Assembly (NCBI GenBank): GCA_020722685.1
Contig: DYKH01000002.1
Coordinates: 39,394-103,393 of the forward strand
DNA length: 64,000 bases
Reading direction: 5' to 3'
Origin: Caldithrix sp.
GTDB lineage: Bacteria; KSB1; UBA2214; DYKH01
The position numbers and the translations under genes are program-made. The notes below the pieces were generated by a model. It searched no databases, was not told the DNA's origin, and saw only the letters and a program-made list of their open reading frames with translations. This document shows, one piece after another, positions 37,153 to 45,559 of the stretch; the first letter of the stretch is position 1, and each line of letters begins with the position of its first letter.

Positions 37153-37603
37153 TTAGGGTTCATCTGGAATCTCGGCCTCGACAAGCTTTGCCAGCAGAAC
37201 GAGCGATTCCTGCCAGCCGAGATAGCAAGCCTCGGCAGGAATGACCTCAGGCACCCCTTCTTGCGCAATATTAACCTCAGTCCCGACGGATACCTTCTTC
37301 AATGTCACCGTCGTCTCCATTTCCCCTGGGAGATTCGGGTCATCGAATTTGTCCGTGTGGCGAATACGTTCGTGCGGGACTAATTCGAGATACGTACCGC
37401 CAAAGGAGTGACTTTTCCCGGTGGTAAAATTCGTGAACGACATCCTGTAAGTGCCGCCGACCTTGGCATCCAAGTGGTGAACCTTGCCGGTGAATCCGTT
37501 TGGGGGAAGCCATTTGGCCATGGCATCGGCATCTGTGAACGCCCGGTAGACTCTTTCAGGCGTCGCCCGCAGAACGCGGAAGTCGGACGGTGTATGTTGA
37601 CAT
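37153..37603 (-). pseudogene. SRPBCC/AHSA1-like protein, N-terminal frameshift
   Basis: Most of the domain is open from 37521: MAKWLPPNGFTGKVHHLD, VGGTYRMSFTNFTTGKSHSF, CYLGWQESLVLLAKLVEAEI. The family's N-terminal helix (FRVLRATPERVYRAFTDADA) is present just upstream in the same frame but has no start. The plausible start ATG 37603, preceded by GGGAGAGAGAGC, is in a different frame. One indel near 37583-37594 separates them. AHSA1-like START-fold proteins bind hydrophobic ligands or co-chaperone surfaces. Translation from 37521 would give a truncated 122-residue product. Confidence 0.75.
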
Positions 37604-37703
37604 GCTCTCTCTCCCTTTCGATGAATGTTGCATTACAACGCAAACTTTCCTATCGCCCAACGTTGCTTAGCCGCCGTGCTTCTCAAGATGATAGAGGATC
37701 CGT

Positions 37704-37827
37704 GTAACCAATCACGGGGTGTCCTACCAGTGCTGTCATTTCTGCGGATGCCGAAATCTCCTTTCCATTACACGGCAGAAGGAGACCGCTGCATACGCAG
37801 GGGTGACCGCATCCTGTGATCGGTTAC
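37704..37827 (-). repeat. 125-bp inverted-repeat element, copy B (inverted)
   Basis: 124 bp. The ends are GTAACCAATCACGGGGTG and CATCCTGTGATCGGTTAC. Its reverse complement matches copy A nearly base for base over the full length, including the internal CATCCGCAGAAATGACAGCA motif. Confidence 0.82.
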
Positions 37828-38229
37828 GTTCTAAGAATAGTTGGTCGGAATATTAGCCTCTTGGCTTCGAGTTTTTCGTCTTGAGACAATACTGTAAAGC
37901 GGTGGTACACTTTTGGCCTGTTCGCCAGCAAGAAGGCAATTCCTCCGTCATCGTGATCGCGTGGCGACCGTGGTCATTCGTCTGAGCTATTTGCTGCCGC
38001 TGTCTTGCGTCGCACCACCCAGCACGGTGGATTTCTTGCCATTTTTTAACGTACAAATTTACAAGCAAGTTAAATTGATCCGCTCTTACCTGTTTGAAGA
38101 CGCCTGCACGGTGAACAACCTTCCAATCTCCTTGCCTCGCTCGTTACATTTTGCTTCGCGACTTTTCGACGGTAGTTGCCGGTCGAATAGGCCCAGTTCT
38201 TGCATGCCTGGCATGGGTATAAAAATACC

Positions 38230-38386
38230 GTAACCGATTACAAGATGTTGTCACCCTCGCGCGTGCAGGCGTTTTCCTGTGCCGTGTGATGGATAGGAGA
38301 TTCCTGCATCCGCAGGAAAGACCGCACTGGCAGGACACGCCGTGATTGGAATGACAGCACTGGCAGGACATCCCCTGGTCGGTTAC
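38230..38386 (+). repeat. 125-bp inverted-repeat element, copy C (with duplicated right end)
   Basis: 157 bp from GTAACCGATTACAAGATG to CCTGGTCGGTTAC. The right end is present twice in tandem: GACCGCACTGGCAGGACACG and, 37 bases later, GACAGCACTGGCAGGACATC. This explains the extra ~32 bp relative to A and B. It ends about 70 bases before the giant protein gene and supplies the upstream in-frame ATG at 38342, which is unlikely to be used. Confidence 0.82.
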
Positions 38387-38458
38387 AACATACCCACCTT
38401 TGTACAAAAATCGGTGAGGAACTCAGCTAAAGCCATGTCAGAAAGCGTAGGTGTTCGC

Positions 38459-41400
38459 ATGTCGAAACGAAATTGTTCTTGGCTCATTTTGCTCTTTCTT
38501 TTGAGCGCCTTTCAGTGGTTGTGGGCGCAAATGCCCTCTCATACCCGCCTGCTGTTCGAGGATAATCTGCAGAGCGGGGGTGCTAAAGAGTTCGGAGAAA
38601 TCACCAACAATAATGGCACCTTCGTAGCGGGCCAAGGTTGGCAGGCCAAGGCACGCGATAGCCAGTTGCGAATCGATCTGAAGGATTATCTGCCCTTCGA
38701 AGCTACCATGGAAGTGACCATCAAGGGATTGCTGCCGACAGTGGATGATGATTGGGTGCCCATTTCCATCTGGTCAAGGCCGTCCGGCGATTTCTACAAT
38801 GTCGATCCTTCGGCTGGCTCCTACGCATTTATCAAAACGCAGGCCAACCAAGTGTCCGGCAATAGCGGTTATTGGCACTTTTTTAGTTGTCCTTACTATG
38901 GTGGCTATCCGGCGGAGAATAATCGCGCAAAAACTTACCCTGTTGCGGATCAAACCTGGAATCCGGATGTCAACTACAATTGGAAGATCGTCTGGGGCTA
39001 CGACAAGAATCAGAGCAAGATGCGAATCTGGCTGTTGCTGAACGACGTCGAGAAGGCTTCCCACGATTTTATCAATGTCAAGCACAACAAAGGGCAGATT
39101 GAGAATTTTGCCCACATATTCTTGGGCACAGATAATACCTACAGTAGCATGGCCGGGCCTATTTATAAGGACCTCAAGGTTTGGGTACCGGAATCCACTA
39201 TCAAGTTCGCCAATACGACCAAGTCGTCCGGCGTTGCTGCGGATACCACCTACGGTAAGCAAGGGGTTAGCTGGGCGGATGTGAATGGTGACGATCTGGA
39301 AGATCTGTACGTGGCTTATGCAAACACCGACCGGCCAAAACAAAATATGTTTTTCCGGCAGGCGGGTGACGGCACCTTCGTGGAGGAAAGTGCCCTGCGC
39401 GGGATGACCGGCAACAGCAGCTCCTTTTCCTCAGTTTTTGCCGATTTTGACAAAGACGGCGACTTGGATTATTTTCAAGGCAATTACAACGCGCCCAACA
39501 GACTCTACCTCAACGACGGAAGCGGCACCTTTCAGGACCGGTCGTCCGAGCGCGGCATTAGCAGCCAGAATCGCATTACCGCCACGGTTTTGGCTCTGGA
39601 CGTCGAGAACGACGGCGACCTCGATATCTATGCCGCCAACATCAAACCCGATGCAAGTACCGCCGCCCCGCATGAGCTTTACCTCAATCAGGGGAACGGC
39701 ACATTCACTCGTATTGACCGCGGCACCGATAGCCCCCAGGGTACGGGTATCCGCGCCGTGGCCGCGGACGTCAATATGGATGGCTGGGTGGACATCTTTT
39801 ACACCCGGCGCGATGCATCTTGTGTCTTGCTGATCAACAATCAGCAGGGCGGGTTCGTGGACGAGGCAGCAATTCGAGGCGTCGGCGTGAGCACCAAAGC
39901 CAACAGCCCGACGCTGACCGACTATGACAATGATGGGGATCTGGATTTATTTATCACCGTGGCCAGCACTCCCGAGGTGTTGGATCCCAAAGTGCTGGTA
40001 TATGAAAACGACGGCGCCGGAGTCTTTACCGATCGCACCGCTTCCGTGAACATCGGAGTGGACGCCTATGGAGTCATTGCCGGCGACGTGGATAACGACC
40101 GTTTTTCCGACCTGTATTTTGTCCGCAACAACGGCAGGGTGGGCGATGCGACGTCCTATCTTTATCGCAATTCCGGCAGCAAGTCGTACGCTTTGCTCAG
40201 CGGCACCGGCGCCGAGGCCATCTATGCCGATGGCCGGGGCGGAGCATTCGCAGACTATAACCGCGATGGCCGGGTGGACATCTATGGCGTGGCCAAAGGC
40301 GGTATACTGGGCAGCAAACATTATGGCCGCAACCAATTGCTCAAGAATGTGAGCAGCAACTCCAATTACTATTTACCCATTGCCATTATTGACGAGAACG
40401 ATTTGGTCGATGGGTTGGGCGCCAAAATATGGGTCTACCAAGCCGGACATCTCGGCCAGGCAAGTTCCCTCTTGGGCTATCGCGAGATCATGCCGGTTCA
40501 GGGCTATCAAAGTCAAGAGTCATTGGTGCAACATTTTGGCTTGGGAACGAATCCCGCTGTTGACATCCAGGTGGTCATGCCTGGTGGGAAAACGGTAACG
40601 CGCACCAACGTCCCGGCTATTCAGCCCGGCCAGCCTTATCAACGCTATGACATCAAGCCCTTGGCAGCAAATCCGCAAACGCTGGAGTTGGTCAAAGGAG
40701 CAGCGCAGATGACCGGCACGGCGGGCGCTCCATTGGCGGATTCTATCATCGTGCGAGTGATAGATGCGGAGAACAAGCCTGTTTCCGGGCACGCTGTCAG
40801 TTTCCAGATGACAGCCGGCGGCGGCAAGCTCAACGGCGGAACCACCAATCCGCTTTCGATCAATACCGATCCGTACGGCCTGGCGCGGGTGTCTTGGACT
40901 TTGGGAACCGTAGCGGGACAAAACAATAACGGCCTGACGGTGACCGCCAAGAAAGCGGACGGCAGTGATTTGACCGGTTCGCCCATGAGCTTTACCGCAT
41001 CTGCTACTTCAGGAAATCCAGCCAAGCTGGTCTACGTTTCGGGCAGCGGGCAGAGCGGCTATGTGCTGCAAGACTTGGACAATCCGCTGGTGGTGAAAGT
41101 GACGGATCAGTACGACAATGTTATCAAGACCGGCCACCTGGTGAGTTTTGATGTGACGGTCGGCGGCGGCACGTTGGCAGGCGGTGCGTCGGGCCATGCG
41201 GATGCCACGACCGATACCTCAGGATTGGCGAAGATCACTTGGCGCTTAGGGCCGCAGGAGGGAACGCAAAAGGTGAATGCCTCCTCGTCTTTTAACGGCT
41301 CACCGTTAGCCGGCAGTCCGCAGGAATTCACCGCCACAGCCAATCCCCCGCAACTGAAAATCGTGCGGGTTTCCCCAAGGCTCAATACCGGTACAGTCGG

Positions 41401-44400
41401 CGAGACTCTCACTCCGGCTCTGGAAGTTAGGGTAGAAGACTTGTTCGGCTCACCGGCGTCCGGCAAGACTGTCAAATTCATCGTGGTTTCCGGCGGCGGC
41501 AAGTTTTCCGGCAAGGATACCTTAGTCACGACAACCGGGTCGGACGGTAAGGCCAGCGCCACCGCAACCTTGGGCACGGCCGCCGGCGATTCCAACAATG
41601 TCTTCCACGCCAAAACGGAAGGCGCGCAAGGCTCGCCGGTAGATTTTAAGGCGACCGCTTTGGCAGGACCGGCTTTCAAACTGCAGGAAATTTCCGGCAA
41701 TAACAAATCCGGAACTGTCAATCGTCTATTGGCGGAGCCCTTTGTGGTGCGAGTACTCGATGCATACAACAATGCCATCAGCAACTACAGCAGTGTAGGC
41801 TATCAAGTTACCAGAGGCGGAGGAACCATTAACGGGATGATCAACGCCTCGATCACAACGGACCCGAACGGCTATGCCTCGCCGACACTTCGTCTCGGAA
41901 GCAAAGTCGACACGAACATAGTGGTGGCGAGCGTCAACGGTCTGCAAGGCTCTCCCATCACGTTCAGAGCCGTTGCGTCGGCAAGCGTGCCGGCCAAGCT
42001 CAATGAGGTTTCGGGAAATACTCAGTCCGGCAATGCCGGGCAGGAATTGCCTCGACCCTTTGTTGTTTCGGTGACCGATTCCTTTGCCAACCCCATCGCC
42101 AGCCACAACGTGCATTTTGAAGTGACAGATGGGGGCGGCAACATCGGCGGTAGCTCGTCTGCGGATGTTCCCACCAATCCACTGGGAGAAGCCTCGGTGA
42201 CTCTAACGCTTGGCCCAACGGCCTACCGGAATGAAGTCACTGTGACCAGCCAATATGATGGTCACGACTTGGAAGGCAGCGGCCTGATTTTTACCGCCAC
42301 CACCGGCCCGGGCGACCCGGACTCGTTGGTTTATGTCAGCGGCGATCACCAGATCGGCAAGATAAGCGCCCAATTGCCGGAGCCGTTCAAGGTGAAAGTA
42401 ACCGACGCGAACGGCATTCCCATCCCGAATCACGAGGTCACCTTTTACGTGATCACCGGCGGCGGGCATTTTAACGGCAATAACAACGTGAAAACCCAAA
42501 CCGGGCCCGACGGCATTGCCTTCGCCACGCCAACCATCGGCACGAATTTGGGAAACGACGTCAACGTATTCGAAGCGCGCGCTACCTTTAATGAGGAGTG
42601 GCTGAAGGGATCACCCATTACTTTGTACGCCTCCGGTCGAATTACCACCGCGCGAAAAATGGAGCGCGTTACTCCCGCGAGCATCAGCGGCACCGTCGGG
42701 CAGACGCTGATCGACACCCTCAAAGTCAGGCTGCTGGATAAGGACGGTTACGCCGTGGCCGACCATCCGGTCACCTTTACGCGGTTGGATGGCGCCAGTC
42801 TTTTGGCCGATTCATCTCCGGGCCCCAAAGAGGTGACGTCCGACCCCTACGGCATCGCCAAAGTGGGAGTCAAATTGGCGACCACGCCCGGAAAATCAAC
42901 CTTCCGGGCGAGCACCAGCGACGGCTTTGAAACCACATTTCAAGGCTCTCCCATCGATTTCGAGATGACGGCTGTCATTGGGCCGCCGGATGCCAATGTC
43001 TCCACCATTGTTGCCTTACCCGATACGTTGGTGGTGGGAGGAAGCGCGAAAATTACCGTAACGGTGAAAGACGCTTACGGCAACGCCATTCCAGACAAAC
43101 CCGTAGTGCTCGCAATGGAAGGCTTGCCGGAGGCCACGCTTACGCAGCCGCCTTCGACCGGCGCCAACGGCCAGGCCGAAGGTTCAATAGCGTCGGAAAA
43201 GGCGGGCGTGGCGAAGGTGTGGGCCATGCTGGACGGTCAGACGATGCCCGCGGACACTGTGGAAATTGTCTTTAAAGCCGGAGCGCCAGATAGCGTAATG
43301 ACCTTTGGATCGGGACAGGCACAACAGCGAGGAACTCTTCTCGAGTTTCCAGTAGGAGTGATAGTAAAGGACAACCATCAGAATCCAGTCATTAACTGCA
43401 ACGTAATTTTTACAGTAAAAGATGGGAACGGCTTCATTCTTGAACCGCAGCCCGTTGCTACGGACAGCGAAGGAATTGCCTCTGTGCACTGGCAGCTTGG
43501 GCCCAATGATGGCTGGCAACATCTAAATGCAGTCGTCGATGGATATGCCAAAAGTTTGAGCATCGAGGCTCTTGCTTTCCCACCTCCCGTTGGATCGATA
43601 GAAAAAGTCTCTGGCGACTCGCTGATCGGGTACTTCAATCAAGTGCTGGAGCCGTTCGTCGTAATGGTGAAAGACACCGCGGGCCAAGCCATCCCAAACC
43701 TGAGAGTGAGATTCAGCTTGACCTCGGGCGAGGGCGTGTTTACCGCCACCAATAAAGATACCATGTCCGTATTAACCGATGCAGGAGGCTACGCCTCCGC
43801 ACAATTCAGAGCGGATAACTATGCAATGCCTCATCAGGTATTCGCTATTGCCGACGATGTCAAGCCAGCAGTGTTTAATTTTATTATCCAACGAGATCGA
43901 ACAATTTTCCTGCTGCATTCTCAAGATAGACAATCGGCCCGACCTGCTGAAAGCATAGCTTTGATTGTAACAGCCAAGGACGCTTACAGTAGGGTGTTGA
44001 TCGGTGAGAGAATAAAATTCGAGGTGACAAAGGAGGGCTACGGAACCATCGTGCCCTCGACTCAGCCGGTTCGCACTAGCGATTTAGGAGAGGCCAAGGT
44101 TACTTGGATTTTGGGTTGGCCTGATACGCTGCAGACCGTGCGGGTCACGGCAGTCGATGCACCGGGAACGACGCCGGTCGATATTCACGCGATTTTGGAC
44201 AACAAGAGGCCAGAGCTTGTTGTCCCCCCTCCATCGAATAAAACAGTTGAGGTAGGCGACACGTTGCGCTTCAAGGTTTCCGCCACAGACCTGGAGAACG
44301 ATCTCCCGATAGCCTTTGGTGCTCGTGGTCTTCCGTTCGGTGCTAACTTTGATTCCTTAGATACCCAAGAGTTTTTTTGGACTCCGAGGCTAAATCAGGT

Positions 44401-45349
44401 GAATCAAAGCTTCGAGATACTCTTTCTCGCCGCGGATAAGTGGGGCGCTGTGGATACGGCAATGGTGACCATACGAGTGGGAAAATCAAATAATAAGCCA
44501 CAGATCTATGATTGGCTTCCGCATGATTATCTCCTCCTCGCCAAACAAGATAGACTCATCACGTTCAAGGTGATTGCCTTTGACCAGGATGGGGATTCAC
44601 TGAGCTTTCTCTGGTATCTGAACAACAGCCTCTACGCCTTCAAGGTAACGCAAAACAGCTATGATAGCTCGGAGGTTCAGATACTTTTCAAGGCCAATCC
44701 ACCGACCATAAACTCTGTGGTTGCAATGGTGACCGACGGAAAGGATACTACGAACGTTACCTGGGACGTGCGCACGTCTGTCACCCTCAGCTCCTTCGAA
44801 GCCGTGTCTCGCAAGAACGCCGTTGAGCTGCAGTGGCGAACGGCTTCCGAGAGCAATAATCTCGGCTTTAACGTCCTGCGCAGCATGAACAAAAACGGCC
44901 CCTTCCGGCAGATCAACCAAACCCTCATTGCGCCGGCGCCGACTGCGTCTTACAGCTATGTCGATAAAGACGTGCAAGCCGGAATGACCTATTATTACAA
45001 GCTGCAGGACGTGGAGCGGAACGGCGCAACGACCGAACACGGCCCGGTGTCGGCACAGGTGGCGTTGCCCACGGAACTGGCGTTGGCGCAGAATTATCCC
45101 AACCCGTTTAATCCGGCCACGACGATTTCTTTCGAATTGCCGACTCCGCAAAATGTCCGCTTGGTGGTATATAACATCGCTGGACAGGAAATACGTACGT
45201 TGGTCAATGGATCTTTTGCGGCTGGTGTGCACGACATCATCTGGGATGCCAGAGACAACGCGGGACAAGCCTTGCCCACCGGAGTGTACTACTATCGGTT
45301 GTACACGGCGAAGGAAGTATTGACCAAGAAACTTCTATTGACCAAATAG
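38459..45349 (+). CDS. Giant secreted FG-GAP/UnbV/Big_1-repeat protein with C-terminal sorting domain
   Basis: About 2296 residues from ATG 38459, which begins a clear signal peptide (MSKRNCSWLILLFLLSAFQW, then LWAQ); ATG 38435 is in frame. In order: a beta-sandwich with lectin/LamG-like look (24-245); FG-GAP/VCBS repeats with DxDxDG calcium loops such as DFDKDGDLDYF and DYDNDGDLDLF (248-640); an ASPIC/UnbV-like module ending GKTVTRTNVPAIQPGQ (644-727); eleven Big_1-like repeats (about 734-1915); a He_PIG-like domain (1915-2010); another Ig-like domain; an Fn3-like domain (2107-2203); and a FlgD/T9SS-type sorting domain with NYPNPFNPATTISFELP. It is probably an exported, surface-anchored or released adhesive protein. 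Confidence 0.85.
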   Translation: MSKRNCSWLILLFLLSAFQWLWAQMPSHTRLLFEDNLQSGGAKEFGEITNNNGTFVAGQGWQAKARDSQLRIDLKDYLPFEATMEVTIKGLLPTVDDDWVPISIWSRPSGDFYNVDPSAGSYAFIKTQANQVSGNSGYWHFFSCPYYGGYPAENNRAKTYPVADQTWNPDVNYNWKIVWGYDKNQSKMRIWLLLNDVEKASHDFINVKHNKGQIENFAHIFLGTDNTYSSMAGPIYKDLKVWVPESTIKFANTTKSSGVAADTTYGKQGVSWADVNGDDLEDLYVAYANTDRPKQNMFFRQAGDGTFVEESALRGMTGNSSSFSSVFADFDKDGDLDYFQGNYNAPNRLYLNDGSGTFQDRSSERGISSQNRITATVLALDVENDGDLDIYAANIKPDASTAAPHELYLNQGNGTFTRIDRGTDSPQGTGIRAVAADVNMDGWVDIFYTRRDASCVLLINNQQGGFVDEAAIRGVGVSTKANSPTLTDYDNDGDLDLFITVASTPEVLDPKVLVYENDGAGVFTDRTASVNIGVDAYGVIAGDVDNDRFSDLYFVRNNGRVGDATSYLYRNSGSKSYALLSGTGAEAIYADGRGGAFADYNRDGRVDIYGVAKGGILGSKHYGRNQLLKNVSSNSNYYLPIAIIDENDLVDGLGAKIWVYQAGHLGQASSLLGYREIMPVQGYQSQESLVQHFGLGTNPAVDIQVVMPGGKTVTRTNVPAIQPGQPYQRYDIKPLAANPQTLELVKGAAQMTGTAGAPLADSIIVRVIDAENKPVSGHAVSFQMTAGGGKLNGGTTNPLSINTDPYGLARVSWTLGTVAGQNNNGLTVTAKKADGSDLTGSPMSFTASATSGNPAKLVYVSGSGQSGYVLQDLDNPLVVKVTDQYDNVIKTGHLVSFDVTVGGGTLAGGASGHADATTDTSGLAKITWRLGPQEGTQKVNASSSFNGSPLAGSPQEFTATANPPQLKIVRVSPRLNTGTVGETLTPALEVRVEDLFGSPASGKTVKFIVVSGGGKFSGKDTLVTTTGSDGKASATATLGTAAGDSNNVFHAKTEGAQGSPVDFKATALAGPAFKLQEISGNNKSGTVNRLLAEPFVVRVLDAYNNAISNYSSVGYQVTRGGGTINGMINASITTDPNGYASPTLRLGSKVDTNIVVASVNGLQGSPITFRAVASASVPAKLNEVSGNTQSGNAGQELPRPFVVSVTDSFANPIASHNVHFEVTDGGGNIGGSSSADVPTNPLGEASVTLTLGPTAYRNEVTVTSQYDGHDLEGSGLIFTATTGPGDPDSLVYVSGDHQIGKISAQLPEPFKVKVTDANGIPIPNHEVTFYVITGGGHFNGNNNVKTQTGPDGIAFATPTIGTNLGNDVNVFEARATFNEEWLKGSPITLYASGRITTARKMERVTPASISGTVGQTLIDTLKVRLLDKDGYAVADHPVTFTRLDGASLLADSSPGPKEVTSDPYGIAKVGVKLATTPGKSTFRASTSDGFETTFQGSPIDFEMTAVIGPPDANVSTIVALPDTLVVGGSAKITVTVKDAYGNAIPDKPVVLAMEGLPEATLTQPPSTGANGQAEGSIASEKAGVAKVWAMLDGQTMPADTVEIVFKAGAPDSVMTFGSGQAQQRGTLLEFPVGVIVKDNHQNPVINCNVIFTVKDGNGFILEPQPVATDSEGIASVHWQLGPNDGWQHLNAVVDGYAKSLSIEALAFPPPVGSIEKVSGDSLIGYFNQVLEPFVVMVKDTAGQAIPNLRVRFSLTSGEGVFTATNKDTMSVLTDAGGYASAQFRADNYAMPHQVFAIADDVKPAVFNFIIQRDRTIFLLHSQDRQSARPAESIALIVTAKDAYSRVLIGERIKFEVTKEGYGTIVPSTQPVRTSDLGEAKVTWILGWPDTLQTVRVTAVDAPGTTPVDIHAILDNKRPELVVPPPSNKTVEVGDTLRFKVSATDLENDLPIAFGARGLPFGANFDSLDTQEFFWTPRLNQVNQSFEILFLAADKWGAVDTAMVTIRVGKSNNKPQIYDWLPHDYLLLAKQDRLITFKVIAFDQDGDSLSFLWYLNNSLYAFKVTQNSYDSSEVQILFKANPPTINSVVAMVTDGKDTTNVTWDVRTSVTLSSFEAVSRKNAVELQWRTASESNNLGFNVLRSMNKNGPFRQINQTLIAPAPTASYSYVDKDVQAGMTYYYKLQDVERNGATTEHGPVSAQVALPTELALAQNYPNPFNPATTISFELPTPQNVRLVVYNIAGQEIRTLVNGSFAAGVHDIIWDARDNAGQALPTGVYYYRLYTAKEVLTKKLLLTK

Positions 45350-45356
45350 TATTTAA

Positions 45357-45389
45357 ACCTCACAGGTCTCCAAGACCTGTGAGGTTTGC
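45357..45389. repeat. AAACCTCACAGGTCT palindrome, copy 1
   Basis: A perfect 15-bp inverted repeat, AAACCTCACAGGTCT with AGACCTGTGAGGTTT, around a CCA loop, 7 bases after the stop of the giant gene. The same palindrome recurs at 58105-58143. It may work as a terminator hairpin, although no T-tract follows here. Confidence 0.85.
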
Positions 45390-45400
45390 AGGATCTTAGA

Positions 45401-45455
45401 CGCGCCAACATGGGAAATTGCGGGCTATCGGCGGTTTGTGACGTTGGCGCGTCAC
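45401..45455. repeat. Long hairpin GACGCGCCAAC/GTTGGCGCGTC
   Basis: A perfect 11-bp stem (45401-45411 with 45445-45455) encloses a 33-base loop and is followed by ACTTTT. It lies in the 210-bp gap between the two giant genes. It may be a terminator or part of a structured RNA; function unknown. Confidence 0.55.
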
Positions 45456-45559
45456 TTTTGATCCATACCTTCCCCTGACATCTCTACAAAATCACCGGAA
45501 GGTTTTTTTAGTCCGATAGTTTGTCATCTTAGATTCCCCAAAAAGAGAAAGGACACTTT

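Larger units (their letters stand above)
37604..38458. other. Gene-free region with repeat elements
   Basis: About 855 bases containing element copies B and C. Between them (37828-38229) I see no gene, hairpin terminator or RNA; short open frames there have no recognisable domains. Confidence 0.6.

Noticed and set aside
38342..38458. N-terminal extension of the giant protein
   Set aside because: It translates the right end of repeat element C, and the signal peptide begins at 38459.
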